Origin: Colwellia sp.
GTDB lineage: Bacteria; Pseudomonadota; Gammaproteobacteria; Enterobacterales; Alteromonadaceae
NCBI GenBank assembly: GCA_020630795.1
Contig: JAHDIK010000013.1
Coordinates: forward strand, 1 to 64,000
Length of the DNA: 64,000 bases
Direction of reading: 5' to 3'
The translations under genes were made by a program, and so were the position numbers. Each line of letters begins with the position of its first letter. The stretch's first letter is position 1. Below, one piece after another: positions 19,312-27,295 of this stretch. The notes below the pieces were generated by a model. The model searched no databases and was not told where the DNA came from. It saw only the letters and a list, made by a program, of their open reading frames with translations.

Positions 19312-20697
19312 ATGGCGGATAATATAATGTGGACACCAAAGCTAACGGATAATGGCGAGCCACTTTATTTACAGATAGTTGAAGCAATGGTGAGGGATAT
19401 TGCTAGCGGTACACTTGCCGTTGGGGAGAAACTACCACCTCAACGTCAACTCGCATGGCATTTAGACGTGAATTTAAGCACGGTAACCAAAGCTTTTACA
19501 GTTGCGACCAAGCGCCACCTTATTGCTGGTGAAGTTGGGCGAGGCACTTATATTTTGGGTCAAAGCAGCGAAGCCGAATTGTATAAGCTGAAACATAATC
19601 AAGCTTATGGATACAAAAATAGTTTCATCGATTTGAGTACACATATTCCTGCAACAAAGCCGAATGATAATGACTTAGACAACACGTTACAGGAGCTAAT
19701 GAAACGACCAACAGGGTTGTCTTCATGCCTTGAGTATTTATCGCCTCTTTCATTAAAAACCACTCAAATATCAGCGGCTAAATGGCTTGGTGAATTTGGC
19801 TATTTTATTCCTAGTGAAAATTGTTTAGTGACATCTACGGCTCAAAATGCACTTTTAGTGACTTTGCTCGCTACATGTAATCAAGATGATGTGGTTTTAG
19901 TAAGCGAACTCACTTTTCCTGGCATAAAAACCGTCGCAAAACAGCTTCGTTTAAAGTTGTACGGCGTTAAGTGTGACGAACAGGGGATTTTACCTGATGC
20001 ATTAGATTTAGCTATTCGCTCAACTGGAGCCACTGTATTAGTATTCGATCCATTACTACAAAACCCTACAGCGTCAATAATGGGAAAAGAGCGCGGCGCT
20101 AAAATTATAGAAGTAATACAAAAATATAAACTGTTGTTTATAGAAGAATATGTATTAGGGACTTTAACGAACTTTCCGCCTATCAGTACGAGTATTAAAG
20201 ACCAGTCCATTTTAATTACGAGTTTTGCAAAAGCCGTAAGCCCTGGAATTAGGTTTGCAGTTATTGCGAGTGAACACCCTGTAATTAACATGATTGCAAA
20301 AGATACTCATGCAACTAGTTGGCAGCTCAGTCCGCTAATGGCTGGAGTTGCGACTCACTGGATTTGTGGTGGTACAACAACCGAGCGTACGCATTGGCAA
20401 CGAGAGGAAATAAAAATAAGATTTGATTTGTTTGAACAAATATTTCCGGCGAGGCAATACCAACGAAATAAAGGGATTACACCGCATGTATGGTTGCCTG
20501 TAAATTGTGATGCTATGGAAGCTGCAGATACGTTAAGCGAGTTAGGCGTAGAAGTTGTGCCGTCGGCGTTCTTTGCGGTTAATCACCACTTCTCAGCTTT
20601 TATTCGTGTGAGTTTAACGGCAGCTGCTTCGAATAATCAGCTAAAAATTGCTTTGCAGATTATAAAAAATTCAGGGGTTGTGAGTAAAAAAGGTTAG
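19312..20697 (+). CDS. MocR-type GntR/aminotransferase transcriptional regulator
   Basis: A 461-residue fusion of an N-terminal GntR winged helix (about 15-85: GEPLYLQIVEAMVRDIASG, LPPQRQLAWHLDVNLSTVTKAF, GRGTYI) to a class-I aminotransferase-like domain. The PLP-binding lysine is present (K307 in SFAKAVSPGIRF). MocR proteins use bound PLP or PLP-amino acid adducts as signals and often regulate the adjacent divergent gene, here a PLP-dependent dehydratase 79 bases away. An alternative start is five codons in (MWTPKL). Its stop codon overlaps that of the convergent channel gene. Confidence 0.88.
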   Translation: MADNIMWTPKLTDNGEPLYLQIVEAMVRDIASGTLAVGEKLPPQRQLAWHLDVNLSTVTKAFTVATKRHLIAGEVGRGTYILGQSSEAELYKLKHNQAYGYKNSFIDLSTHIPATKPNDNDLDNTLQELMKRPTGLSSCLEYLSPLSLKTTQISAAKWLGEFGYFIPSENCLVTSTAQNALLVTLLATCNQDDVVLVSELTFPGIKTVAKQLRLKLYGVKCDEQGILPDALDLAIRSTGATVLVFDPLLQNPTASIMGKERGAKIIEVIQKYKLLFIEEYVLGTLTNFPPISTSIKDQSILITSFAKAVSPGIRFAVIASEHPVINMIAKDTHATSWQLSPLMAGVATHWICGGTTTERTHWQREEIKIRFDLFEQIFPARQYQRNKGITPHVWLPVNCDAMEAADTLSELGVEVVPSAFFAVNHHFSAFIRVSLTAAASNNQLKIALQIIKNSGVVSKKG

Positions 20698-21152
20698 TCT
20701 TTTTTTAACTCGTCAATTTTCTTTTCAAGCTCTAACAGTTTTGCGTAAATATTGGCATTTTGTTTACGCAATTCACGATTCTTAATATTTGTGTCTGCAA
20801 AACCGAAGAGTTTATTAGCAAATACTGCCCCTAATGTACCAAGTGTACCAACACCGAGAAGGAACATAGTATATACGGATATGCGACCCATTAAGGTTAC
20901 TGGGTATACATCACCAAAGCCTATGGTTGAAGCCGACATGACCATTAGCCATACCGCATCGCTATAAGTTTTTACTGGCGAATTACTGTGCTCTATTTCG
21001 AATATGTAAGCTACATGGCCTAATGACATTGTTAGAAATGTCATAACGAGGAGGAGAAAGAAAGATAATACAAAAAAGTTGTAATTTTTCACGCCATATT
21101 GGTCAATCGTATATAGGCGTGTTTTTTCCATAACTGATTCGATAACTAACAA
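20694..21152 (-). CDS. Two-TM potassium-channel-like protein with C-terminal coiled coil
   Basis: A 152-residue membrane protein with two hydrophobic helices (about 25-52 and 89-113) around a pore loop carrying the K+ selectivity filter TIGFGD (76-81). A charged coiled coil (about 122-152) follows instead of an RCK domain. The best start is a TTG with AGAGGA eight bases upstream; the first ATG is seven codons later and lacks a Shine-Dalgarno. It is the last gene of the PspA-type cluster. Channels of this kind recur near pspA/DUF350/polyamine genes in other bacteria, by my recollection. Stop codon overlaps that of the convergent MocR gene. Confidence 0.85.
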   Translation of the reverse strand: MLVIESVMEKTRLYTIDQYGVKNYNFFVLSFFLLLVMTFLTMSLGHVAYIFEIEHSNSPVKTYSDAVWLMVMSASTIGFGDVYPVTLMGRISVYTMFLLGVGTLGTLGAVFANKLFGFADTNIKNRELRKQNANIYAKLLELEKKIDELKKD

Positions 21153-21192
21153 ACTTTGTATCCTCTTAACTTATACTCTGGTATTGCTTTAT

Positions 21193-21516
21193 TTAATCTT
21201 CTATATGCACGTGATTAATCAGCTCATCCATTAGTTTCTTTTTAATTTCTAACTGTTGATCTGGTTGTAAACTGTATTTTTTCGCAAGTACTTCATAATC
21301 TGCTGGCGCTAAGCTAACGGTTAAGCGAGGGCGCTTAGGACGTTTACTTGTGGGTAAACCCAGTATGTCTCGTATTTGATCAGATGGACTTAAACCTGCT
21401 TCAAGCGCTTGTTTGCGAATAGCTAACTGAACTTTTTCATCCATATCAAACGCAACTTGAACAGCTTTAACAGCTTTAACAGAGGATTCCCATTTTTCAG
21501 GTATTTTACGTGTCAC
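21193..21516 (-). CDS. Small conserved basic protein in the PspA cluster
   Basis: A 107-residue protein I do not recognise by name. The middle (VAFDMDEKVQLAIRKQALEAG, then LSPSDQIRDILGLP) looks like a ribbon-helix-helix-type strand plus two helices. A basic linker (SKRPKRPR) and a second similar unit (LTVSLAPADYEVLAKKYSL) follow. This suggests possible DNA binding, and it would be a candidate regulator for the palindromes found upstream in the cluster, but that is speculation. It starts three bases after the YjfK-like gene, so translation is probably coupled. Confidence 0.6.
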   Translation of the reverse strand: MTRKIPEKWESSVKAVKAVQVAFDMDEKVQLAIRKQALEAGLSPSDQIRDILGLPTSKRPKRPRLTVSLAPADYEVLAKKYSLQPDQQLEIKKKLMDELINHVHIED

Positions 21517-21519
21517 GAG

Positions 21520-22158
21520 TTAGCTTCCTGGATACATGTCGATAATATCTGTGGTTGGTCTAAATAGCGTTAAAAACACATCAGTATCGCCGTCAGGCCA
21601 TACTTCTATATCTATGCCTCTAGTATCGTCCTTATCAAATAACGCGTAAAGTTCGAACTGCTCGCCTGCGTCTGTTCCTTCATATGCTGATAGCGATTCT
21701 ACGCGATTATCTTTTCGGTGAAAATAGCCAACCTGAGCAAATGTTTGTTGTTGATATTGGTCGCTACTCCAGCCAGAAGTGTTTTCAACTTCTGATACTT
21801 TTTCAATAAAAGCATTACCAGGTTCGTCAAATATCGTGGAGAAACTCTCTAAATCAAACAAGCTTTCTACTTGGTGCTGTTCAACTTTTAGTGAAAATTT
21901 GAGGTAGGTTTCATCGTCAATATCCAGTGTTAAATATATTTGAATATTATTTGTGCTTTGTAAAACCCATTCTGTTTCGGTTTTATTTTCGTATTCATAA
22001 CAGTTAATTGCAGATACTTGAAATTCCTGTCCTCGCAATGTTTCGGGTAAACCAAAGCTGTCGCTAAGTACAATAATGTCATTCTTTTTAAGTTGATGAG
22101 CTTGCGTTAAAGAACGTTGCTTTTCTTCTTTTTTAAAAATGCTTTTCAAAAATCCCAT
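21520..22158 (-). CDS. YjfK-like cytoplasmic protein (DUF2491/DUF4178 type)
   Basis: About 212 residues from the ATG of MGFLKSIFKKEEK; the open frame extends 13 codons upstream but GGTGG lies just before this ATG. Position and length match yjfK in the E. coli yjfI-yjfJ-yjfK order (DUF2170, PspA, DUF2491). The N-terminal part (ECQ-poor, with TEWVLQS and IYLTLDIDDE) also resembles DUF4178 domains that are associated with PspA and spermidine-synthase genes. No catalytic motif or membrane segment is visible. I cannot separate these two family names without a profile search. Confidence 0.6.
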   Translation of the reverse strand: MGFLKSIFKKEEKQRSLTQAHQLKKNDIIVLSDSFGLPETLRGQEFQVSAINCYEYENKTETEWVLQSTNNIQIYLTLDIDDETYLKFSLKVEQHQVESLFDLESFSTIFDEPGNAFIEKVSEVENTSGWSSDQYQQQTFAQVGYFHRKDNRVESLSAYEGTDAGEQFELYALFDKDDTRGIDIEVWPDGDTDVFLTLFRPTTDIIDMYPGS

Positions 22159-22242
22159 TTTACCACCATGAAAATCGCTTGCTACAATAGGCAACAAGCG
22201 ATTTATTCTTTAATTAATTAGTTATTATGTTTGAGCAAACGC

Positions 22243-22932
22243 TTATTTTTGTTTAGCTTTCAAACGGTCTAACACTGAACTTGCGCTTGCATCACTAGCA
22301 CCGATACCAGCTTCTTTAAGCTTAGCTTCTAGTGAGTTATCAGAGTTTTCAGACTCTAAAACTTCAGCTGCTTTCATTTGATCATCAAACTTTTGTTGCT
22401 TAGCTTTAATACGCTCTAAAGAGTCTTTAGCGCTAAGTAGCTTAGAGTTACTTGATGAAAAGTTATCAGTAATAGCAGACGTTGCTTTTTGAACGCTGTC
22501 AGTCGTTTTAACCATTGATAACTGACGTTTGTATTCTGCAACTTGACGCTCACTCTTCTTAACAAGATCTTTTAAGCGGTTCGCGCTGCCTTCAAAGCTA
22601 TCTAATGATTGCTGAGAAGTCGCTAATTCACTTTCAAGTGCTGCAATTTTTTCTGCTACAGCAAGTGCTAACGCTTCATCACCTTTTTCTAAGGCTTGAA
22701 CGGCATACCCTTCATGTTCAGCGATTTCACGTTTAACGCGGTCTACTTCACGGCTTGAAGACATTTGTTGTGCCATTACGCCTGTAAGGTCACGTTTTGC
22801 TTTTGTTAGGTGGTTTTCTGCGTCTCGGATCTCTTGTTCAAAAATGCGTGTTGCATTTGAATCAACAATTGATTCGCCAACTTCAGATGCGCCACCACGA
22901 ATAGCGGTCATTATCTTTTTGAAAATACTCAT
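22243..22932 (-). CDS. PspA/IM30 family protein (YjfJ-like)
   Basis: A 229-residue, almost entirely helical coiled-coil protein starting MSIFKKIMTAIRGGASEVGES, the usual amphipathic helix of PspA/IM30. It continues into long heptad-rich helices (IFEQEIRDAENHLTKAKRDLTGVMAQ and beyond). PspA/IM30 proteins are ESCRT-III-related and coat damaged inner membranes. The neighbours (DUF2170 and a YjfK-like gene rather than pspBC) place it with YjfJ, not the classical phage-shock operon. Good Shine-Dalgarno (TAGGAG). Co-transcribed with the DUF2170 gene, 27 bases upstream. Confidence 0.9.
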   Translation of the reverse strand: MSIFKKIMTAIRGGASEVGESIVDSNATRIFEQEIRDAENHLTKAKRDLTGVMAQQMSSSREVDRVKREIAEHEGYAVQALEKGDEALALAVAEKIAALESELATSQQSLDSFEGSANRLKDLVKKSERQVAEYKRQLSMVKTTDSVQKATSAITDNFSSSNSKLLSAKDSLERIKAKQQKFDDQMKAAEVLESENSDNSLEAKLKEAGIGASDASASSVLDRLKAKQK

Positions 22933-22959
22933 ATTATTACTCCTAAGTAAGGTGGTCGC

Positions 22960-23373
22960 TTAAATTAAATAGTCACTCATGTCATCGATAATTTCGATGG
23001 CGTTATTACTAAGAACAGCAAGTTCATGTTCTATGTCGTCGTATGTTGAATTGATAGATAATGCGCCAAAAATAACGTATTTATCACCAATTTTTGAAAA
23101 CGAAGATAGTGGCATTGGTATGTTCATTTCAAGCATGCTTTCATGCATGTCATGTACCTTGTCTGCTTTAACTTCTTCTGCACCCCATAAGTAGGTAATG
23201 CATAAAATTTGGTCATCAGTAACAGACACAAAAATAGGTAATTCTTCACGGTCTATTACAGAAATTTGTAACACGTCAACTTCACCTGAAATCGGTTGGC
23301 AATCAAAAACCATTCCCGTTTCTGAATTGTCTGCCATTGCATTCAAGTGGTTTGCTATCGTATGAATATTCAT
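22960..23373 (-). CDS. DUF2170 protein (YjfI-like)
   Basis: About 137 residues from the ATG of MNIHTIANHLN, which has AGGA five bases upstream; the frame is open four codons further, but that stretch contains the Shine-Dalgarno itself. Sequence and position immediately before pspA match YjfI (DUF2170), a small acidic cytoplasmic protein of unknown function. The alternating strand/helix pattern (VDVLQISVIDREELPIFVSV) suggests a compact alpha/beta fold. It is the first gene of a unit whose promoter region carries two copies of a perfect palindrome. Confidence 0.8.
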   Translation of the reverse strand: MNIHTIANHLNAMADNSETGMVFDCQPISGEVDVLQISVIDREELPIFVSVTDDQILCITYLWGAEEVKADKVHDMHESMLEMNIPMPLSSFSKIGDKYVIFGALSINSTYDDIEHELAVLSNNAIEIIDDMSDYLI

Positions 23374-23430
23374 GTTGTTCCTCATTCATGTTAATTCTTA
23401 GTAATCAGGCTTTTGGCCTTTTTGCTAATC

Positions 23431-23443
23431 GACATATTATGTC
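23431..23443. promoter_or_regulatory. Palindrome copy 1 (GACATATTATGTC)
   Basis: A perfect 13-bp inverted repeat between the DUF2170 gene (start 23373) and the candidate transcription start. It is the exact reverse complement of the sites at 23466 and 27310. Its centre is 35 bp from copy 2. Placed just downstream of the predicted start point, it fits a repressor site. Confidence 0.7.
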
Positions 23444-23452
23444 ACTGGGGTT

Positions 23453-23480
23453 AATTTAACATCTAGACATAATATGTCAA
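23453..23480 (-). promoter_or_regulatory. Candidate promoter of DUF2170-pspA unit
   Basis: On the minus strand TTGACA (23480-23475), a 16-bp spacer and TAAATT (23458-23453). The -35 hexamer is part of palindrome copy 2, so bound regulator would compete with or contact RNA polymerase. It is read by eye, not scored. Confidence 0.45.
23466..23478. promoter_or_regulatory. Palindrome copy 2 (GACATAATATGTC)
   Basis: A perfect 13-bp palindrome overlapping the candidate -35 box of the DUF2170-pspA promoter. It is identical to the copy at 27310-27322 upstream of the other half of the same cluster. Confidence 0.75.
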
Positions 23481-23549
23481 GTGCTGTTTTTGTTATTTTT
23501 TCATTAATATCGTTTTTAGTGTTTCAATATCCACTTAAAACTACTTACA

Positions 23550-25259
23550 TCATTGTAGATGAGAATTGTTAAGCCCTTGTTGATCTCGCCACGCTTCTTG
23601 ATGTAATTGATAAATGGCGTGACTGCCTAAGTAATTAACAGGGATATCTTCTTTGTCTTCATAAAAATTGTTTGGAAACTCAAAAGCATTTTTAATCATA
23701 GGTAGCGTTAACCAAAAATGCTCTACTGGTAAACGTTCTAATTTTTTGAGGCGATTAAGCGGGCTTGATCCCATTTTGCTGGCAATAGTCCAGCCCCATT
23801 CTCCGAAGCTCGGCACGTTATCGTGATATTGTTCAACAGAGGAAAATCCTGCCGCTTCCATGGTTTTTTGTACTGAAATAAACGAATCTTTCGCGTGGTA
23901 GGGGCTTGTCGATTGAATACCAATTAACCCGTCGCCTGCCAGAAGTTGTTTTAATCGTGCGTAAAAATTAACAGAATATAATTTGTTAAGATCAGGGTGG
24001 CTTGGGTCAGGTAAGTCGACAATAATAGCGTCGTAAACATCGCCTTTGGCTAGCAAGCTATCTATGGTTAGAAAGGCATCGCTTTTTAGTACGCTGACAC
24101 TTTTGTGAGTTAAACTTTGTTGGTTTAATTGTGTTATTTGTTTTGCCAGTGCTGTGGGAAGTTTTTCGTGGGGCTGAGTAAATATTTCAATAAGCTCTGC
24201 GTCTAAATCTATCAGCGTGACTTGTTCAGGCGACCACTGCAATACGTCTCGTAACGCTAAGCCGTCACCACCACCGATAATTAACACATTTTCTTGTCGA
24301 GCTGAACCTGCTAAAACAGGTGTTACAAGATAACTGTGATAAATAAATTCGTCAGATGATGAAAACTGTAAACGGCCATTAAGGTAAAAACTAATAACGT
24401 TAGCTTGATCGATTCCCATATGGCGTTGCGTAAAAGTTAAGTGTTGATATTTGGTTTTATCGGTGTAAACCACTTTGTCTAGATACAACAAGTTATTCAT
24501 GTTGTTTAGCCATGAATTACCTTGTTGGTAAATAACACTGATTAGTATAAAAAATCCTACGTGAATACCAACTAAGGTTTTTTTCCACGAGAGCCTGTCC
24601 CAGTAATAAGCAATAAAAATACTACCAACCACAAGGTTTAATGCTGCTGTTAACGCACTGGCTTTACTAATATCAATAGTTAATAGAAAGAGTACCCATA
24701 TTGCTGCGCCACAACCGGCTCCTACATAGTCTGCACCGTAAATTGTGCCTAAGTTATTTTTGAGATGTTTTTGATGTATTTCTTCTCGAATACGAGCAAT
24801 TAACGGAATTTCCATACCGATGAAAAAACCGAGTAATAAGCCAAAAAAGTAGGGGCTGTTAAACGCTAAAAAACTGAGTGTTTTAAAAATACCACCACGG
24901 GGAAGGGCATCTGGTGGTAATGAAAACATGTCAGAAAGTATATAAGGAAAGGTTTGAGTTAGCGCTATTAAGCCACCAATAATCAAAATTGACGTACTAC
25001 CCAATAACGCAATAATGAGCTCTAGCCACACAAAACCATTAAACGCGCAGGTAATTTTACGCGCGGCAAAGGCACCTAGCCCCATGGCAACAATCATTAG
25101 GCCGATCATTGCATAAATGGTGCTTTCCATCACACCTAATACTCTGCCAGCGTAATGTGACAGTAAATATTCGTATACCAAGCCACAGCCAGCAAGTATT
25201 GCCATGGTGAGTATGAGCAATACGTCGTTTACGAACAAAGAGCGTTTGGTTGATGTCAT
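23550..25259 (-). CDS. Membrane-embedded spermidine/spermine-synthase-like protein
   Basis: A 569-residue protein with an N-terminal membrane domain of about seven hydrophobic helices (residues 10-255) and a C-terminal SAM-binding Rossmann domain. The latter shows VLIIGGGDGLALRDVL (motif I), LIDLDAELIEIF, and YDAIIVDLPDPSHPDLNKLYS, the loop typical of polyamine aminopropyltransferases. Similar fused proteins accompany PspA and DUF350 genes in other bacteria. The reaction may be aminopropyl transfer, but the substrate is unproven. It is preceded by a terminator-like hairpin, so it may be partly uncoupled from the DUF350 gene upstream. Confidence 0.82.
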   Translation of the reverse strand: MTSTKRSLFVNDVLLILTMAILAGCGLVYEYLLSHYAGRVLGVMESTIYAMIGLMIVAMGLGAFAARKITCAFNGFVWLELIIALLGSTSILIIGGLIALTQTFPYILSDMFSLPPDALPRGGIFKTLSFLAFNSPYFFGLLLGFFIGMEIPLIARIREEIHQKHLKNNLGTIYGADYVGAGCGAAIWVLFLLTIDISKASALTAALNLVVGSIFIAYYWDRLSWKKTLVGIHVGFFILISVIYQQGNSWLNNMNNLLYLDKVVYTDKTKYQHLTFTQRHMGIDQANVISFYLNGRLQFSSSDEFIYHSYLVTPVLAGSARQENVLIIGGGDGLALRDVLQWSPEQVTLIDLDAELIEIFTQPHEKLPTALAKQITQLNQQSLTHKSVSVLKSDAFLTIDSLLAKGDVYDAIIVDLPDPSHPDLNKLYSVNFYARLKQLLAGDGLIGIQSTSPYHAKDSFISVQKTMEAAGFSSVEQYHDNVPSFGEWGWTIASKMGSSPLNRLKKLERLPVEHFWLTLPMIKNAFEFPNNFYEDKEDIPVNYLGSHAIYQLHQEAWRDQQGLNNSHLQ

Positions 25260-25290
25260 TAGGTAAAGTAACTTAATTGAGGGTATTGTG

Positions 25291-25333
25291 AAAAAAGCTG
25301 CTAAACAAATGAATTGAAGTGTTCAGCAGCTTT
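25291..25333 (-). terminator. Terminator-like hairpin between DUF350 and spermidine-synthase-like genes
   Basis: On the minus strand AAAGCTGCT (25333-25325) pairs with AGCAGCTTT (25302-25294) around a 22-nt loop, followed by six T. It lies within the cluster, 32 bases before the next gene. It may reduce read-through from the lipoprotein-DUF350 unit rather than end it fully. Confidence 0.55.
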
Positions 25334-25347
25334 GTCGATATGAAGTG

Positions 25348-26250
25348 TTAAGCCATTAAGCCCGTTAAAATTAATGCGATAGAAATACTGATAGCCATTT
25401 CTACACTTGCAACACCAATATTATGTTGCTGATCTACTTCTTCAACGAGGTTGATACCCATTAAAATAAGTTTCTTTGCGATCGTTGTTAGTAACCATAC
25501 TAAAACCGTCATGATTACACTAAACACTAACCAGCCCACTAGGTTAACAACTAAAGTATCAGGGTTGTAGGTTAAAAAGTAACTTGCCGCTGTAACAGCT
25601 AGGGCAGTACTTATTGCTTGTCCTGCGTAGCGAATTGCCAAAGCAACTTGCCCATCGGCAAAGGCCTCTTGCATGCAGTCACCCTGATTATTTTTCGCAT
25701 ATTGTTTTTCTTTTAGGCGAGTAACAAGTACTAACATGGCTTGCGATACAATAAAGCCAGCAGCAATGGCAACGAATGTACTGATGCTTAACCCATTCAC
25801 CCACAGTAAAACCGCACGAATAATTATTGCGGTAGCAATAGCTCCAGCCGCATCAACAATACCGACTGAAATATTATGTGCTTTAATTTGTTCTGTTTTG
25901 TTAATTTGGTTGAGTGCTATTCGGTCGTGAACCATACGACCAATTTTAATTAAAATTAAACCAAATAAACCGTAAGAAAGCATACCTATTGCTTCCATCA
26001 CGTAACTGTCAGCGGCTTCACCCGTTATTGCCCCTGTAAGCACAATCCCCATAGCGGCAACACTACCCGCTACGCTTACACCAAACGCAAAGTTGTCTTC
26101 TTTAGACAGCTCCTCAGTCGAGTTAACTTGAGCGGTAAAGCCTGAAATAAAACGCATTGCTCCCAGTAACAAAATGGCAATGGTAATATCGATGGCCAAA
26201 TAGATGAGTAAATCTTGGTTTAAGTGTGTTATGTCTATTATTGTATTCAT
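25348..26250 (-). CDS. Duplicated DUF350 membrane protein (YjfL-like)
   Basis: A 300-residue membrane protein with about eight hydrophobic helices, made of two similar halves. Each half has a helix pair around a conserved polar stretch (FAFGVSVAGSVAAMGIVLTG; ALAIRYAGQAISTALAVTAA), the signature of DUF350. E. coli YjfL carries a single DUF350 unit, so this is the double form. Function unknown; the family travels with PspA and polyamine-type enzymes. Good Shine-Dalgarno (AGGAA). It begins 23 bases after the lipoprotein gene. Confidence 0.82.
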   Translation of the reverse strand: MNTIIDITHLNQDLLIYLAIDITIAILLLGAMRFISGFTAQVNSTEELSKEDNFAFGVSVAGSVAAMGIVLTGAITGEAADSYVMEAIGMLSYGLFGLILIKIGRMVHDRIALNQINKTEQIKAHNISVGIVDAAGAIATAIIIRAVLLWVNGLSISTFVAIAAGFIVSQAMLVLVTRLKEKQYAKNNQGDCMQEAFADGQVALAIRYAGQAISTALAVTAASYFLTYNPDTLVVNLVGWLVFSVIMTVLVWLLTTIAKKLILMGINLVEEVDQQHNIGVASVEMAISISIALILTGLMA

Positions 26251-26273
26251 TATTATTCCTATTCTGCTACTCG

Positions 26274-27263
26274 TTATTTGCCGCGTTTAAAGCCACGAGA
26301 AGTAGAGCTTGAGCTATTTCTGAAACTGGCGTTTTTTGATGAATTTTTTGCGTACGAACTTTTTGTGGGGCTAGTAGGTTTGAACTTACTGGCCTTAGTA
26401 AACTTATTAGCACTTGCTTGTGCAGTTCTACTTTGACTTGAAAGTGAAGAAGAACCTGTACGATTTTTACTGTAAGCGCTAGTAAATTTTTGCCCTCTGC
26501 TTTGAAACGACTTTCGTGTTCGATTTTCAAGCGTGGTTTGTTTTTTAAGCTGCGATGGCGAGCTGTAACGCTTTCGTCCGTAGTCGTTGTAATAACTATA
26601 ATTTCGGTATCGTCCCCAGTCATTATAGTAAACTCTACGTGACCCAAATAAGTCACCCATTAGCGAATACATACCATACCAAGCCCAGAACGACATGCCA
26701 TTGCTACCCGTAGACCATTGACCATAATTGGGGTTGCCGATAAGTTGTTCGCCTGTGCCAAAATCTTGAGCGTTATTTACTTGCGCACTTTGGCTTTTAG
26801 ACATGGCATTGATACGAGGCAGCAGCCCGTCAGACATATCGGCGAGTACATTTAGCGGATCGCTTAATGCGTCTGAATACAATACAGGATCAGCAGCTTG
26901 GTAAATGTTAAGTAATTCGTCATATCGTGCCTGTGAATCAGCAAACATATTCGGCTGAGTTTTAACGGTATTAATTCGGTCTAGTAGCGCTAGGTACATA
27001 GGCCCACTAGTGGTTGCGTCTTTTTTAAACTCATTGACTAATGGCGCAAGATCAGGTTTTAAATCAATAACTTTTGTTGCGTATTGATTAATAAGTGTAG
27101 CGTTTCTTATTTGACCCGCGTTAAGTCCGTTACCGAGTTGTTCAACACGTTGTTCGGATATTTGAATTTGCTGTTCGATTTGATCTTGTAACGGATCGCC
27201 ACAGCCGATCAAGATCAAACTTACGAGAATTAGTATTACTTTTAAGTGGTGCATTCCTGCCAT
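26274..27263 (-). CDS. Lipoprotein with low-complexity Ser/Lys-rich tail
   Basis: About 329 residues, starting at the ATG with GAGGA four to five bases upstream; the frame is open 17 codons further. The signal peptide ends in a lipobox (LIGC) with the lipidated cysteine at residue 21. The next about 150 residues are helical. A Tyr/Arg/Asn-rich segment (about 205-235) follows, and the last about 95 residues are almost only S, T, K, A, R and N, giving a highly basic tail. I recognise no domain. It is the first gene of the cluster and is divergent from glnE, with a palindrome in its promoter region. Confidence 0.75.
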   Translation of the reverse strand: MAGMHHLKVILILVSLILIGCGDPLQDQIEQQIQISEQRVEQLGNGLNAGQIRNATLINQYATKVIDLKPDLAPLVNEFKKDATTSGPMYLALLDRINTVKTQPNMFADSQARYDELLNIYQAADPVLYSDALSDPLNVLADMSDGLLPRINAMSKSQSAQVNNAQDFGTGEQLIGNPNYGQWSTGSNGMSFWAWYGMYSLMGDLFGSRRVYYNDWGRYRNYSYYNDYGRKRYSSPSQLKKQTTLENRTRKSFQSRGQKFTSAYSKNRTGSSSLSSQSRTAQASANKFTKASKFKPTSPTKSSYAKNSSKNASFRNSSSSTSRGFKRGK

Positions 27264-27295
27264 AGTGTCCTCAAAAATGCTATGGTTATCATTTA

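Noticed and set aside
26267-26656. 129-codon minus-strand ORF
   Set aside because: Overlaps the lipoprotein gene in another frame. It lacks a ribosome-binding site, and the lipoprotein frame has signal peptide and lipobox.
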